Positions 44,525-56,343 are shown, numbered from the stretch's first letter. The stretch: 64,000 bases of DNA from Owenia fusiformis (GCA_903813345.2 CAIIXF020000006.1:11662348-11726347), one strand, 5' to 3'. Translations and numbers: made by a program. The notes: a model not told the origin generated them from the letters alone.

Positions 44525-45236
44525 AAAGGAGTGGTATCGATATGGTGAACTTTTTGAACACACGTTTCTCTCAAACCAGTCATAAACAAATCTAAAAATT
44601 TAACACATCATCAATTTAATGGTCATCTTTTAAATGGTAACAATATAATTTGAAAAATATATATATACTTTCATCTATATTGTTTTAGAAAACACATCAC
44701 ACACTTGTTTTGTTGGTATCATGTTTCCAGAGTGAAATGAAACATCTTTCCGAACCTCATTGGAACAAAACGACATAAACACAACATGTTTAGGTCTCTC
44801 AATATTGTAATTGTACAAAGGAAATTTTGGTTGATTTTAAAAAAGTATCTTGTTAATGAAATAAAAGGTTCATCTTGATTTTTTCTATTTTTGGGATTTT
44901 GTTTTTGAATACTTTTTTAAAATTAACCAAAAATTCCTTTGTATAACTATAATATTGAGAGGTCTAAAAACATATTGTATATGCTATTTTGTTCCAACAA
45001 GGTTCGGAAAGACATTTTATTTCATTCTCAAGATTTGGTAAAATGGATCAAAAACAATTGCACTAAAAAAACAAAAAATGTTAACAAAAACAGTTATATA
45101 AAATATTTCTAAATAATTTTCGCATTAATCAGTCAACATTTCATAAAATACCGTGTTTTTTACAGGATGTTTTCAATAATTGGTTTAAGAGAAAAACATT
45201 GTGAGAATCAGTTCACCATATCAATACCTATCCTTT
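44525..45236. mobile_element. 724-bp-type foldback element, copy 2 (inverted)
   Basis: It is the reverse complement of 31886-32609 with moderate divergence: it starts AAAGGAGTGGTATCGATATG and ends, reversed, AAAGGATAGGTATTGATATG. It lies within a TTTGCTTAAATTTTGCC-type minisatellite, traces of which are on both sides (44490-44524 and 45237-45345), so the target was probably that repeat. Confidence 0.75.
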
Positions 45237-45345
45237 GCTTGAATTTTGTAAAATATGCTTAAATTCTGCCAAATTTGCTTAAATTTTGCAAAATTTGCTT
45301 AATTTTGGTCCATTTTATTAATTTTTGCCAGTTTGCTGGAATTTA
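45237..45345 (+). repeat. Short minisatellite, about 20-bp TTGCTTAAATTTTGCMAAA unit
   Basis: About five diverged units. The left neighbour of the foldback (44490-44524) contains a related unit. Confidence 0.55.
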
Positions 45346-45988
45346 AAGTTTTACTTTTGCCAAACAATTGCAAGAGCAAAAAAAATCATAAGACAAGTGA
45401 AATATCCCAATTTTTGACCAATTTCGTTCATTTGGAACATTTATGGGCAAAAATATAGAACTTTTTTCAACAAAGACTTGTTAAAATTCCCTTAAATTTT
45501 ATGTTTTTAGCACTTTCTGGATAGGTCAGAAATATAAATCCAAAACAAATAGTCTTCCCCTAATTTAATTCAAGCATAGGTTGTTTAATTTAATTGTCTA
45601 TTTTCCATTACTTGCACAATGTGCTCTTCAAATAAATAAGAGGCAAAAATGTGAGTTCCAATGAAGGAAAAGAATTTTGAAAGTGACTCCTGACCAAAAA
45701 TAGAATTTTGGTGCATCACATGCATTGCATCACTGAACTTTCATGTTCAAAATTCTCTGATTTATATCATAATTTAGGGACCATTTTGACCTTATATCTC
45801 AATCAGACAGTTTACACTCAGTGAGTGTGCTTTTTGTATAATTGAATTCCTTTTGATGGTAAAAGAACAGTCTTTCAGGCCTAAATGCAAAGTGCAAACC
45901 TAGTTACCGCCTATCTCAAAATAGATAGTTTTTCTGTAATCTCAGTCAATTTATTCAAAATTTGTCAAAAAACTTCCAAGATGTCTGC
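45346..45988. other. Non-coding stretch, nothing recognised
   Basis: No exon or repeat supported. Confidence 0.4.
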
Positions 45989-45989
45989 C

Positions 45990-46212
45990 AGAATGCAAGA
46001 TGGCCACCAAAAAGTTAATCAGCTCTGTAATCAATTTTATTCTCGTTTGACTTAGTAAATATTTTTAATTGTTCTTTTTTCTCATTTCCATGTGACTCAG
46101 ATTACTATTTAAATGTTTTCACACTGATACACTTATTAAAAGTGTCAAGTGTTATTACGTATTTGATTTTAATTTAGAATGCAAGATGGCCACCAAAAAG
46201 TTAATCAGCTCT
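45990..46212 (+). repeat. Exact 37-bp direct repeat, 186 bases apart
   Basis: 45990-46026 and 46176-46212 are identical and contain AAGATGGCCACCAAAAAG. The interval is unique A/T-rich DNA. Confidence 0.8.
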
Positions 46213-46290
46213 TGAACTTTTTGCTATGTAACATGTGTGAAATTTTGAAGTAAATCAGTCAAGTGGTTTTACTGGAATCGTTTTACTGGA

Positions 46291-47449
46291 ATTTTTATGA
46301 GAATATGTATTATGTATTATTATGTATATGTATTATTATGTTATCTACACATTTTAAAACAGATGAAGATTCGGCAAATATTCATTCACTGTATATATTT
46401 AATAAAAAAGATCAGATCTGTACGGTGACCCATCTGCTGTACGGTGACGATTCCTCAGAATTTATGAAGTGTAATATATGAGCTCATTAACGTAAGATTC
46501 CATAAGTTTTTGTGTGGAAATTCAAATGTTGATCAATTCTTATGTTTCCATTCATTCCGGATAACAAGGATTAAATACTGAAACACATTCGACTCTAAGC
46601 TTACTGTTTGAACAAGAGGTAAAGAAGTGTCAGATCTACATGTACATTATCACTGGTAAGTATCAAGCGAAGATTACGGCTGTCACCTTCGCATTTAAGA
46701 TTGCGGACAGGAAGTATTTATTTCGATATTTTCAGTTTTCATGGAATTAACTATTTGAAAGTTGACTTAATGCTTTGATATCATTTGAACTAAACCAAGC
46801 TTTTCTCATATGACTAACAAAGATAGCCTAGAGCCATCTTCACCCCATGCGAGATATTGCATCTTTCATCCTGAAAAGTCACACGTGCAAGATGAGATTT
46901 AGTTGTGACATCACTTGTTTAAAAACATCAATAACATAGCAACAAATATACTGAGTTTTTGGTTTCATGATCCTTACCATATCATACATTTCCATTAACC
47001 TTCCATTGAGCGTTGGAAGATAACGTTGAACTGTAGCCCAAATGCACTATATATGAACAAAAAAGCTTAGTCTCTTTTAGTTCATCAAAGCATAACGCCA
47101 ACTATGAAGAAGTTTAACTCAGTGAAATCGTCTCTTCCTGTCTGCCATCTTAAATGCGAAAGTGATTGCAGTATCTTAGCTTGATACTGATCAGTTTGAC
47201 AACATTTATACGAGGGATACTAGATTGGATCAACATGTGAACTTCCACACCAAAACTTATACGATTTGAAGTAAATAATAATGAGTTCTTTTATATTACT
47301 TTTCTCAAATCATAATGAATCGTCACTGTACAGCTGATGCGTCGCCGCACAAATCTGATCTTTTTTAAATACACACAATGAATGGTTATTTGCTGAATCT
47401 TCGCCCGTTCTAAAATGTGTAAGTAACAAATACATATTCTCATAAAAAT
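46291..47449. mobile_element. Large foldback, 1.16 kb, arms about 520 and 400 bases
   Basis: ATTTTTATGAGAATATGTAT (46291-46310) is exactly reversed at 47430-47449. The arms run inward to about 46812 and 47052; shared landmarks include CGCATTTAAGAT, ACAGGAAG, ATGCTTTGAT and AAGCTTTT. Because the arms are homologous, both give a short peptide with THFxTxEDSANxHSL and KKDQIC, one on each strand. No protein family is recognised. The spacer of about 240 bases is unique. No target duplication was found. Confidence 0.75.
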
Positions 47450-47763
47450 AATCCATACTCTCAGACGGTAGGAAAAATAATAACCAAACGAAATGTGGAA
47501 AAATCAAGACAGTGCTCGTAAAACTTTTATTATGTCTAGAAAGTTAAAACCATTTCTAAGAGAATGCTGTTTTTATTTCACATGAAATCGTATTTGTTTT
47601 CATCAAATTAATTTTTTTAAAACCCTTGCCATAGTTTTTGCTTCAAAGCAGTCAATTTGCGTCACCGTACAGAAAACTGTACTCCGCGATTTTTTGACGC
47701 TATATTGAGACGATGGTTAGGCGTGAAAATATCAGTATTATTTGTCATTTAAAATAACATTGT
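47450..47763. other. Non-coding stretch, nothing firm
   Basis: GTCACCGTACAGAAAACTGTAC near 47660 resembles the TGTACGGTGAC words of the left foldback arm. No exon. Confidence 0.35.
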
Positions 47764-47961
47764 CAGGCTCTCAAATCAATTGAAACCAGAGTTTTTCATT
47801 TTTGTCAACTTTTGACATTTACAAATAGACGCCAGAGATCATTTCTACACATTTTAAAACATTTTTTCTGTAAATTGGATGAAAATTTTGTAATGTCACT
47901 CTGGGTTTCAAGGTCATTTCTGAGGCGATGAGAAATCTCATCACTCCAGTTGGTCAAGAGG
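47764..47961. mobile_element. CCTCTTGA TTAA MITE, left end lost
   Basis: It matches 17283-17466 (CAGGCTCT, GAAACCAGAG, TTTTTCATTTTTTGTCA, CTGGGTTTCAAGGTCATTTC) and ends TCAAGAGG followed by TTAA (47962-47965). The first 15 or so bases of the left end are missing. Confidence 0.6.
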
Positions 47962-48113
47962 TTAAATCATCTTTCATGAATATGATAGATGCCTCAGTGG
48001 GCTAAAAATTGCCTTGTTTAATCCGGTTTTCAAGAGAAACATTAACTAGATTTGTGAAATTGAACAAGTTCAATTTAAGACTCCAGATTTATTTGCCCTA
48101 GATAGATCAGTAA

Positions 48114-48322
48114 AGAGCTGAGTAAGTAACTGAGTAATTAGCTGAGTAAGTACCTTAGTAGTAGTTGAGTAAGTAGCTGAGTAAGTAACTGAGTAAAAAG
48201 CTGAGTAGGTAGCTGAGTAAGTAGCTGAGTAAGTACCTGAGTTAGTAGCTGAGTAAGTTGCTAAGGAAGTAATAACTAATTAAGTAATTGAGTAAGTAGT
48301 CAAATAAGTAGCTGAGTAGGTA
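48114..48322 (+). repeat. 12-bp minisatellite, GCTGAGTAAGTA unit
   Basis: About 17 units with frequent single-base and 4-base variants (GAGTAAGTAACT, GAGTAGGTAGCT). It lies near the left end of the family B element. Confidence 0.85.
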
Positions 48323-48399
48323 GAGAGGTAAAGTAGGGTATGCAGGAATTTTTGAAAGTATATTTGATCAATCTGCATCGTGAATACTGGCAAGTGCGA

Positions 48400-51300
48400 A
48401 TTTCAAACTTCAAAATGGTGTAGAATCTAAACCGGGGGTCGGATTGCAATTTTAATTTCAGATCCAGATTCCTGAGGAAATTCTACCCCTAATTCATAAC
48501 TCATACTTTAAAATTGGAGAACTTTTTATTTTGACCTACATTTCGGACACCATATCTCAAAATTAGGTCAAAAAACTTATTGACGGCAAAATGTTAACAT
48601 TATTAGCACACTCTTTGCTACAAGTTTACAAAATTTCGGAGAATATCATTGAAGTGTAGCGTCAGAATCGCAAAATAAAAACAAGGCATTAACATGACAA
48701 AATGTCACCACCTAGTTGCTCACAATATTATGAGTTCAAACTTAATATAAGTCAGATTTGAATTTCTGAGAACTTGTAAAGTCAAATTTGAACTTCTGAA
48801 AAGATGTAGATGATTTTGAAAAACAAATTCGGTCAATTTGAAGCAAGTTGAAAACAGACCTTTTTGACCTTGAGAAGGTCATTGAAGGTCAAATGTCAAA
48901 TCTTAAGTCAAATCTTAAGTCAGATTTGAATTTCTGAGAACACGTAGATGATTTTGAAAAAAAAATTTAGTCAATTTGAAGCAAGTTTAAAACATACCTT
49001 TTTTGACCTTGAGAAGGTCATTGAAGGTCAAATGTCAAATCTAAAGTCAGATTTGAATTTCTGAGAACATGTAGATGATTTTGAAAAAAAAATTTAGTCA
49101 ATTTGAAGCAAGTTGAAAAAAGACCTTTTTGACCTTTTTTGACTTTGAGAAGGTCATTGAAGGTCAAATGTCAAATCTTAAGTCAAATCTAAAGTCAGAT
49201 TTGAATTTCTGAGAACACGTAGATGATTTTGAAAATTTTTTTTAGTCAATTTGAAGCAAGTTGAAAACAGACCTTTTTGACCTTTTTTTGACCTTGAGAA
49301 GGTCAAATGTCAAATCTTAAGTCAGATTTGAATTTCTGAGAACACGTAGATGATTTTGAAAAAAATTTTTAGTCAATTTGAAGCAAGTTGAAAACAGACC
49401 TTCTTGACCTTTTTTGACCTTGAGAAGGTCATTGAAGGTCAAATGTCAAATCTAAAGTCAGATTTGAAGGTCAAATGTCAAATCTAAAGTCAGATTTGAA
49501 TTTCTGAGAACATGTAGATGATTTTGAAAAAAAATTTAGTCAATGTGAAGCAAGTTGAAAAAAGACCTTTTTGACCTTGAGAAGGTCATTGAAGGTCAAA
49601 TGTCAAATCTAAAGTCAGATTTGAACTTCTGAGAACATGTAGATGATTTAGAAAAAAATTGAAGTCAGTCTAAACAGTATTTGTTAAGTTATAGGAAGTT
49701 GTAAGAAATTGTTACAGACGCCGGACGCCAACCGCCGGACGCCAACCGCCGGACGCCAACCACCAACTGCCGGACGCCAACCGCCGTCGTAAAAAAAACG
49801 GAGACCATAACAATATGTCACCACTTTTGGTGGTGACATAAAAAAAACGGAGACCATAACAATATGTCACCACTTTTGGTGGTGACATAAAAACTATGAA
49901 TTTGACCTAGATTTTGAACTAGGTATTTTGGTGTCCAAACTTTGAAGGAAAGTAGCTTTTGAGGTCCCCTTCTTCTATGGGCTTTCATTATGTTCAGCTG
50001 TACTAATTCTATATCTCGTATTTTTATACTTCAAAAAATTATTCGGTCCCATTGATTTAACATGGGGCACCAAATTTAGCGATTTTTGAGATTTCAAAAC
50101 GCCATAACTTCAAAACAAGTAGTCGGATCGAAATTTGGTTTGCAGATCTAGATTTCTGAGAAAATTCTACCCTTAATTCATAACTCATACGTTAAATTTG
50201 GAAAACTTTTAACTTTGGCCTACTTTTCGGACACCATATCTCAAAAGTGGGTCAAAATACTTTCTGACGGCAAAAAGCTAACACTATTAGCATACTCTTT
50301 GCTACCTGTATACAACATTTTAAAGCAAATCATTTAAATATAGTGTCAGAATCGCAAAAATAAGGGAAAACTATAAATTTGACCTAGATTTTGACCTAGG
50401 CATTTTGGTGTCCAAATTTTGGAGCTAAGTAGCCTTCGAGGTCCCCTTCTTTAATAGGCTTTCATTATATTAAGCTGTACTCAGTCTATATCTCGTATTT
50501 TACACTTCAAAAAAATCTTTTTTCCCATTGACATAACATGGGGCAGCAAATTTAGCGATTTTTGAGCTTTCAAAACACCATAACTTCCAAACAGGAGGTC
50601 AAATCAAAATTTGTTTTGCAGATTCGGATTCCTGATAAAATTCTACCCCTTATTCATAATTCATACGTTACATTTGAAGATTTTTTATTTTGACCTACTT
50701 TTGGGACACCATATCTCAAAAGTGGGTCAAAATACTTTTTGACGGCAAAAGGCTAACACTATTAGCACACTCTTGGCTACATGTATACACAATTTCGAAG
50801 AATATAATTAAAGTGTAGTGTCAGAATCGCAAAAATAAGGAAAAGCTTTGAATTTGACCTAGATTTTGACCTAGGCATTTTGTTGTCCAAATTTTCAAAA
50901 TTAGAAGGTTTTGAGGTCCCCTTCTTTTATGGGCTTCCATTATGTTTAGCTGTACTTAGTCTATATCTCGTATTTTACACTTCAAAAAAATATTTTTTCC
51001 CATTGACATAACATGGGGCACCAAATTTAGCGATTTTTGAGCTTTCAAAACGCCATAACTTCCAAACCGGAATTCGGATCGAAATTTGGTTTGCAGATTC
51101 GGATTCCTGAGAAAATTCTATACTTAATTCATAACTCAAACGTCAAATTTTGAGACTTTTTTATTTTGACCTACTTTTCGGACACCATATCTCAAAAATG
51201 GCGCAAAATACTTTCTGACGGCAAAAGGCTAACACTATTAGCAGACTCTTAGCTACAAGTATACAAAATTTCGAAGAATATAATTAATCTGTAGTGTCAG

Positions 51301-51730
51301 AATCGCAAAAATAAGGAAAAACTTTGAATTTGACCTAGATTTTGACCTAGGCATTTTGGTGTCCAAATTTTGAAGCTAGATTGCTTATGAGGTCCCCTTC
51401 TTTTAAAAGCTTTCATTATATTTAGCTAAACTCAGTCTATATTTCGTATTTTTCACTTCAAAAAAATCTTTTTTCCCATTGACTTAACATGGGCACCAAA
51501 TTTAGCGATTTTTGAGCTTTCAAAACGCCATAACTTCCGAACGGGAAGTCGGATCAAAATTTGGTTTGCAGATTCGGATTCCTGAGAAAATTCTACCCTT
51601 ATTTCATAGCTCATATGTTAAATTTGGAGAACTTTTTGGTTTTGACCTACTTTCAGGACGCCATATCTCAAAATCGCTAAGAGTAATCAAAAAACGAATG
51701 GCACACTCTCGATTTGTTTTTTTCTAAGCT
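48400..51730 (+). repeat. 476-bp tandem repeat, interrupted
   Basis: The anchor TTTGACCTAG starts at 49901, 50378, 50853 and 51329, so the period is 475-477. Landmarks per unit are GAGGTCCCCTTCTT, TTAGCGATTTTTGAG, CGCCATAACTTCC, GACACCATATCTCAAAA and AGTGTCAGAATCGCAAAA. A partial unit (48400-48682) precedes the inserted family A element and joins the first downstream unit. The plus frame at 51512-51727 is not a gene. Confidence 0.9.
48683..49892 (+). mobile_element. Hairpin-terminated element, family A, inside the 476-bp array
   Basis: The 5' end AAGGCATTAACATGACAAAA is followed by tag TGTCACCACC (48703-48712). The core has about seven units of 110-150 bases with AGTCAGATTTGAATTTCTGA, GTAGATGATTTTGAAAAA, TTTGAAGCAAGTTGAAAA and GACCTTGAGAAGGTCATTGA. 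Next come repeats of ACGCCAACCGCCGG. The 3' end (GACCATAACAATATG plus stem-loop) is present twice in tandem: stems 49814-49840 and 49863-49889, both TATGTCACCAC paired with its reverse. ATAAAAAC stands on both sides of the element, but part of it belongs to the element end, so a true target duplication is uncertain. Confidence 0.7.
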
Positions 51731-51956
51731 ACATGTAGAAACTAAGATGAAGTAGTTACGACAAACAACAACGAAGATAATTGACAGAATGTTGATTTGA
51801 CCTTGATTTGACCTAGTTCTTGACCCTTGACCTAGATAAAAATTTGACCTAATTTCCCATCATCCCAGGAACTGCCCCTAGTTGATCATGTAAGCAGCTT
51901 AAAGTAAATTCTTTTAGTTGGTGAGAAATCTGGGAAGGAGGAAGATTCTGAAAGAA

Positions 51957-51974
51957 TAATAATAATAATAATAA
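51957..51974 (+). repeat. AAT microsatellite
   Basis: Six ATA/AAT units, 20 bases before the conserved hairpin end of family B. Confidence 0.85.
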
Positions 51975-52030
51975 AGAAAACTGACGAAAGCAATAGACTC
52001 CAGATTTTCATCTGGAGTCTAATAAAAAGA

Positions 52031-52295
52031 GATCCAGATTTTTACAATCAGATTCTCATTCATTGATTCCAAAGCATGTTATCTCTGGATCAATTCTAAC
52101 CCATCTCTGATATAGAGTGTCTTTTGTGTACTAATCCTTCTCCCAATATGACTTATTAATTGAAGTTTAATGGAACTGTGGTGTTATATTTAGACTGTGG
52201 AGTAGGGTGAAATAACTCTTGGGAATATATAGAAATCCCAGGTTGAACCAGACTGATGAAGAATACAGAAACAGTATTAAACAGACACATCATAC
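52031..52295. other. Non-coding stretch, nothing recognised
   Basis: No exon supported. Confidence 0.35.
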
Positions 52296-52299
52296 AATA

Positions 52300-52680
52300 T
52301 GAATCCCAACTAGATAACAACAAACGCCAAAGCGTAGCAAATCCCATCGAACAGCCATTTGCTGCCATTTTTACAAAATCCTTCTACTATTTTTTCAGTT
52401 GGAGTAAAAATCATAAAATAATACCCATAAAAATTACCAACATTTTCAAAATGGTCGCTCACTGGCCAAATTGTCATAAGAAAGTGAAATGTGCCTCTAA
52501 GTAGGCACATAAAAAATTTCAACAAAATCGCACTAATGTACATGTAAATGGCAGCCATTTTTCAAAATTGCTGCCTATACCAGCCAAACTGTCATAAACA
52601 TAGTGTGCCATACTTATGAGTATTCACGTATCAAATATGAACAAAATCGCTCTATTATTTTTTGAGTAAAATAACATGCA
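52300..52680 (+). repeat. Dispersed AAGATGGC-type repeat, copy 3
   Basis: Repeated phrases GCCATTT..CAAAAT, AACTGTCATAA and TATGAACAAAATCGCTCTA recur two to three times within it and match 34840-35095 and 40592-40700. Frames in both directions are by-products. Confidence 0.5.
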
Positions 52681-55022
52681 TTAACACATATTTGGATAGT
52701 TTAAGTATGGGCTTTCAACTAGAAAGCCCATGGTTTAAGATATTTATTTTATTCATAATATTTTTGGATATTGTTCACCAGCAAAGGCATTTTTGTTGTT
52801 TTTCTAGTGTTACACTTTACCTTTCTCAAATGGAGGGTGTCTTATATTTTTGTGGTTCACCATGCATCAATAAAACCTAAATCATTCAAGACCAAAAGCT
52901 GGAGGAGATAATAATGGAGATCATCTTAAAAATCAAATGAAAAGTAACCATTTTATACGCTGCTGAAGAAAGTGAGCAAATCCAGCACTCTAACCAAATG
53001 AGATATGCTAATGTCATAGAACAAAATGAAAAGATGGTTAACCAAACACAGTTCTCGGTGGATCAATAATCTGTGAGGAGAGATATGGTACGTAACTATC
53101 ACATTTGGTCCTCCAATTCACTTATTGTTTTGGGTTGTAAATGTCTTTTGTGCTTGCCTACCTCTCAGATGATAAAATTATATTGTCATTGCCCACACTT
53201 CTTTTTCTTTTTTTGTAATATGAAACTATCAAATAAATAATATGGATGTCTCTAAAATACTCAATATAAATATTTAAATGAATCAATTGCCACCTGAACG
53301 ATCCCAATTATACTGAATATGTACCATTTAATGTAAATATTGATGTATGGTCAGGAATACATGTTAATATAATATTTACTTTGTGTTAACTTAAATGTTA
53401 TTATAGCAAGTTAGAGGTTATTGAGTAGGAATGTAGAACTAAAGGCTGTTATTTTAGTCCTGTGCTAAATAAGACAAATAATCAAAATCATACATGAACT
53501 TAAACCTTCCCAACGTAAATATGTAGAAAAAGAAGTGGGCTGAAGAAATGCTCATAACTTAAATCATAAAATATGCCAGAAATAATATAATTTCCTTTGC
53601 TTGGGAAAATACTGAAATTGTATTAACCTTGACAACAAAGTTATTATTTGGATGGGTATCTATTGTTCAGTGTAACCAGAAGGATCAATAGCCACTGATC
53701 CCATAAGCTGAAACAAGTCTGCGACACATCTATGAATCCAAGCATATTCCCAGCCAATAAAATAACCAGTCACATTTAAAATGTCAAATAGATTGGAATA
53801 AATAGATATTTGTGAGAATGTAAAGTTATTTGAGAACAAAAAAGAAGGAATATGCACAATAAGAGCACTGGTATCTAAGCTTGGATATCACCTCACTTAT
53901 CACACATTATACTTTTAAAGTAAATTACAATTAACAATGAAAGCATAATAATTGAAAAGGTGTTTGAGCAAACAATAGTCCAACATAATACACTCCCATC
54001 CAAAAGTTTGGCATCTGGATGTTCTCTTGAACTTTCCAATGGGATCTTTTGGTTGCCAAACTTATAGAGGAGGGTGTACATGCAATTATTGGTGATGGAC
54101 AAATCCCATTCAGGATGACATTATGATTGAAAAACTTCATTACAAATACTTTGAAACTATCAAAGTGATGAAACAAAAAATTAGTTTCAAATATACAAAT
54201 ACACGTCATAAGATAATACAAGAGGCATGCATGGCATTTCAAATGTCATAAATTTTCAATGAACAGCTCAAATCGATCCAAGAATCAACGTTTCCTATAT
54301 TACTGTCAGATAGGATGAGGTATGGTGCAAATTTCACACCATTTATGTCCCCCTATTCAGAGAGTGACAAACCTCTTGAATACAAACGAACAACATAATC
54401 CAAGAAACAAATTGATTTTTTGAGAAACCTTAATAACACTTGAGAGACAGGGATATCATGGCATTCAATGTTAATCCAATATCCAACAATTATCAGTCTT
54501 CACTGGGAAATGAAACCACTTATTTAGTTAATTCAATATAAGTTACAAAATAAACACATTTTGTCTTTTTACCATCTAGAATGTGTAAGTAGCTTGATTG
54601 AAGTAGAAAATGTGTTGTACCCATTTCAATTGCAATAAGGTACATGTATATCATTCAAGACAAGTTTTACATGTTAATGCATTATTACAAAAGGGTAAAA
54701 GCAGATAACATAACTGTATAAAACAATATAAATATATGTAATAATTAAATTCTTCCTAGTATTTTGCTTTTAAAAATTTATGAAAGAGTACAAATAACAT
54801 TGATCAAAATTGCAACCAATACACTAAATTAAATGTTCAGCTTTTCCAACAATATAGATTCACTACTCAAGGGAGGGCTTTTAAAAATGAGGTGTAGACA
54901 TGAGGAAGTATGTCACACATACTAAATCAGGTTACCATTCTCATCTGGGGAATATAGGGATGGGGTATATTCTACCATCTTATACCCTTCATTTACTCTT
55001 AGCAAATATAACACCATTTTAA
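52681..55022. other. Long stretch without recognised genes
   Basis: Frames such as 53931-54242 (minus) and 52662-52880 (plus) have no family motif. No repeat boundary was identified. Confidence 0.45.
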
Positions 55023-55025
55023 GAA

Positions 55026-55652
55026 GACATTAACATGACAAAGTGTCACCACCAAGTTTGTTATTGCAAATGGTTACAAAAGTGTAACAATAGTTACAGA
55101 ACCACATGTTGGGCAACCGCAACAGTCACAAACAAGTTGATATTTGACCTGTTGAAATTAGACCTTTGGTCTGGTGAAAATTTCAATAGTTAGTCAAGTG
55201 GCAATGTGAAGAACCTTATCTCCTGACTCTGAAGCAAAAATATTAATTTGCAGTCTCAAACTTTGAGAAACTTAACACTGTTTGTGATTTAGTTTGACAA
55301 CCTTGACCTTGAAAATGTTATTTGTCAGACCTCAGATCCATAAATATGAAAAATCTATTTTTTGACCATTCAAAGGTTCAATGTCAAATTCAAAAGAAAA
55401 TTCTATTTTTCAGGCCTCAGTAGAAGTTAAGGTATTTTTTGATTAAGTAGGTATTTTGTGATTAAGCCAACTTAAATTTGGATCCCAAAAAATCAATTTG
55501 AAAAATCAACTTTTCAACCTTTTAAAGGTCAACCTAAGGTCAAATTAAAATCAAATTTGAACTTTTGAGAACTTGTAGATGATTCTGAAAAACACTGTCC
55601 TTAAAAAAGTTGGAAACAATATTTCACCACTTCTGGAGGTGACATAAAGATC
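55026..55652 (+). mobile_element. Hairpin-terminated element, family A, diverged
   Basis: It starts GACATTAACATGACAAAGTG with tag TGTCACCACC (55044-55053). The core has degraded GACCTTGA, AAGGTCAA and TTTGAACTTTTGAGAACTTG words. The 3' end is ACAATATTTCACCACTTCTG with a weak stem-loop (about 55623-55644) and ATAAAGAT. Confidence 0.65.
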
Positions 55653-55797
55653 TATGAAATATGAAAGCTAAGAACATGACTTTTCAGCAATTGAAGGTTG
55701 TGGCCATTTTCAAAATAGGTAAGCTTTGTAAAAATACAGCTAAACAGACAGACAAGTGAGTGATTGCAAATAACTCACCATGTGAGCTGAATATCTC
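55653..55797. repeat. Short tail with AGACAGACAAG and CATTTTCAAAAT words
   Basis: It resembles the end of the AAGATGGC dispersed repeats. Too short to assign firmly. Confidence 0.3.
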
Positions 55798-56343
55798 TTA
55801 TCCCGTTCCCGGACTATAGTCCTGCACTGATCGCATTCATTTGCCTGTACGATTACAACTTGGGAGAATTATCTACGCCCCTTACACTTAAGATACCTAC
55901 CTCAATGCATTATAGAACTCAAGATGTAACTTCTAATATATTGGAACCGCCGATTGTCTGGGTATATCGGCAGAACGGGAACATTTTCTCTTTTTCATCG
56001 AGAGAGATTCCATCACTTTTCAAAATGGCGGTTGGATTTAAAAGGGGAATCCCCCGTTTGGCTGTCCCGGATGTAGCCCGGAAGTACCAATATGGAGGAA
56101 TTTGACGGTTGAAATAAGTTAAATGTTACACGCAAATATTGCGATCAAAAACGAAAATGTCTTCGTTCTGCCGATAAACCCAGACAATTGTGGATTCAAC
56201 TACACGAAAAGAATGCTAAATTACCAAGGAATCTATTGAAGTAGGTATCTGAAGTGTAAGATCAGTAAAAAATTCTCCCATGTTGTAATCGCACAGGCAA
56301 AAGATTGAGATGTTCACAGGACCATAGTCCGGGAACGGGATAA
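55798..56343. mobile_element. Long-TIR element with 8-bp target duplication
   Basis: The ends are TTATCCCGTTCCCGGACTAT on both sides (the right one reversed). AATATCTC lies directly outside both ends (55790-55797, 56344-56351), an exact 8-bp duplication. The inverted arms extend about 120 bases (AACWTGGGAGAATT, CTTACACTTMAGATACCTAC), and an inner pair (GATTGTCTGGGTATATCGGC and its reverse) also matches. The interior is GC-richer than the window. 8-bp duplications fit hAT, Merlin or P-type elements. No transposase; the frame 55860-56105 lies in the arms. Confidence 0.8.

Larger units (their letters stand above)
48060..52030 (+). mobile_element. Composite hairpin-terminated element, family B
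   Basis: AGACTCCAGAT near the left side (48078-48088) recurs as the left arm of a perfect 12-bp stem-loop at 51994-52021 (TAGACTCCAGAT, loop TTTC, and the reverse). Between them, in order: a 12-bp minisatellite, part of a 476-bp repeat unit, an inserted family A element, four more 476-bp units, a spacer, an AAT microsatellite (51957-51974), then ACTGACGAAAGCAATA and the hairpin, followed by ATAAAAA. The same end order is used by family A. It resembles DINE-1/HINE and bivalve pearl elements (non-autonomous Helentron/Helitron relatives) with tandem cores, a microsatellite and a 3' hairpin. The left limit is inferred from the tag. Confidence 0.55.

Noticed and set aside
51512-51727. 71-codon plus frame
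   Set aside because: It falls inside the 476-bp tandem unit and is not kept open in the other units.
55860-56105. 81-codon plus frame
   Set aside because: It spans the inverted arms of the 8-bp-duplication element and has no family motif.
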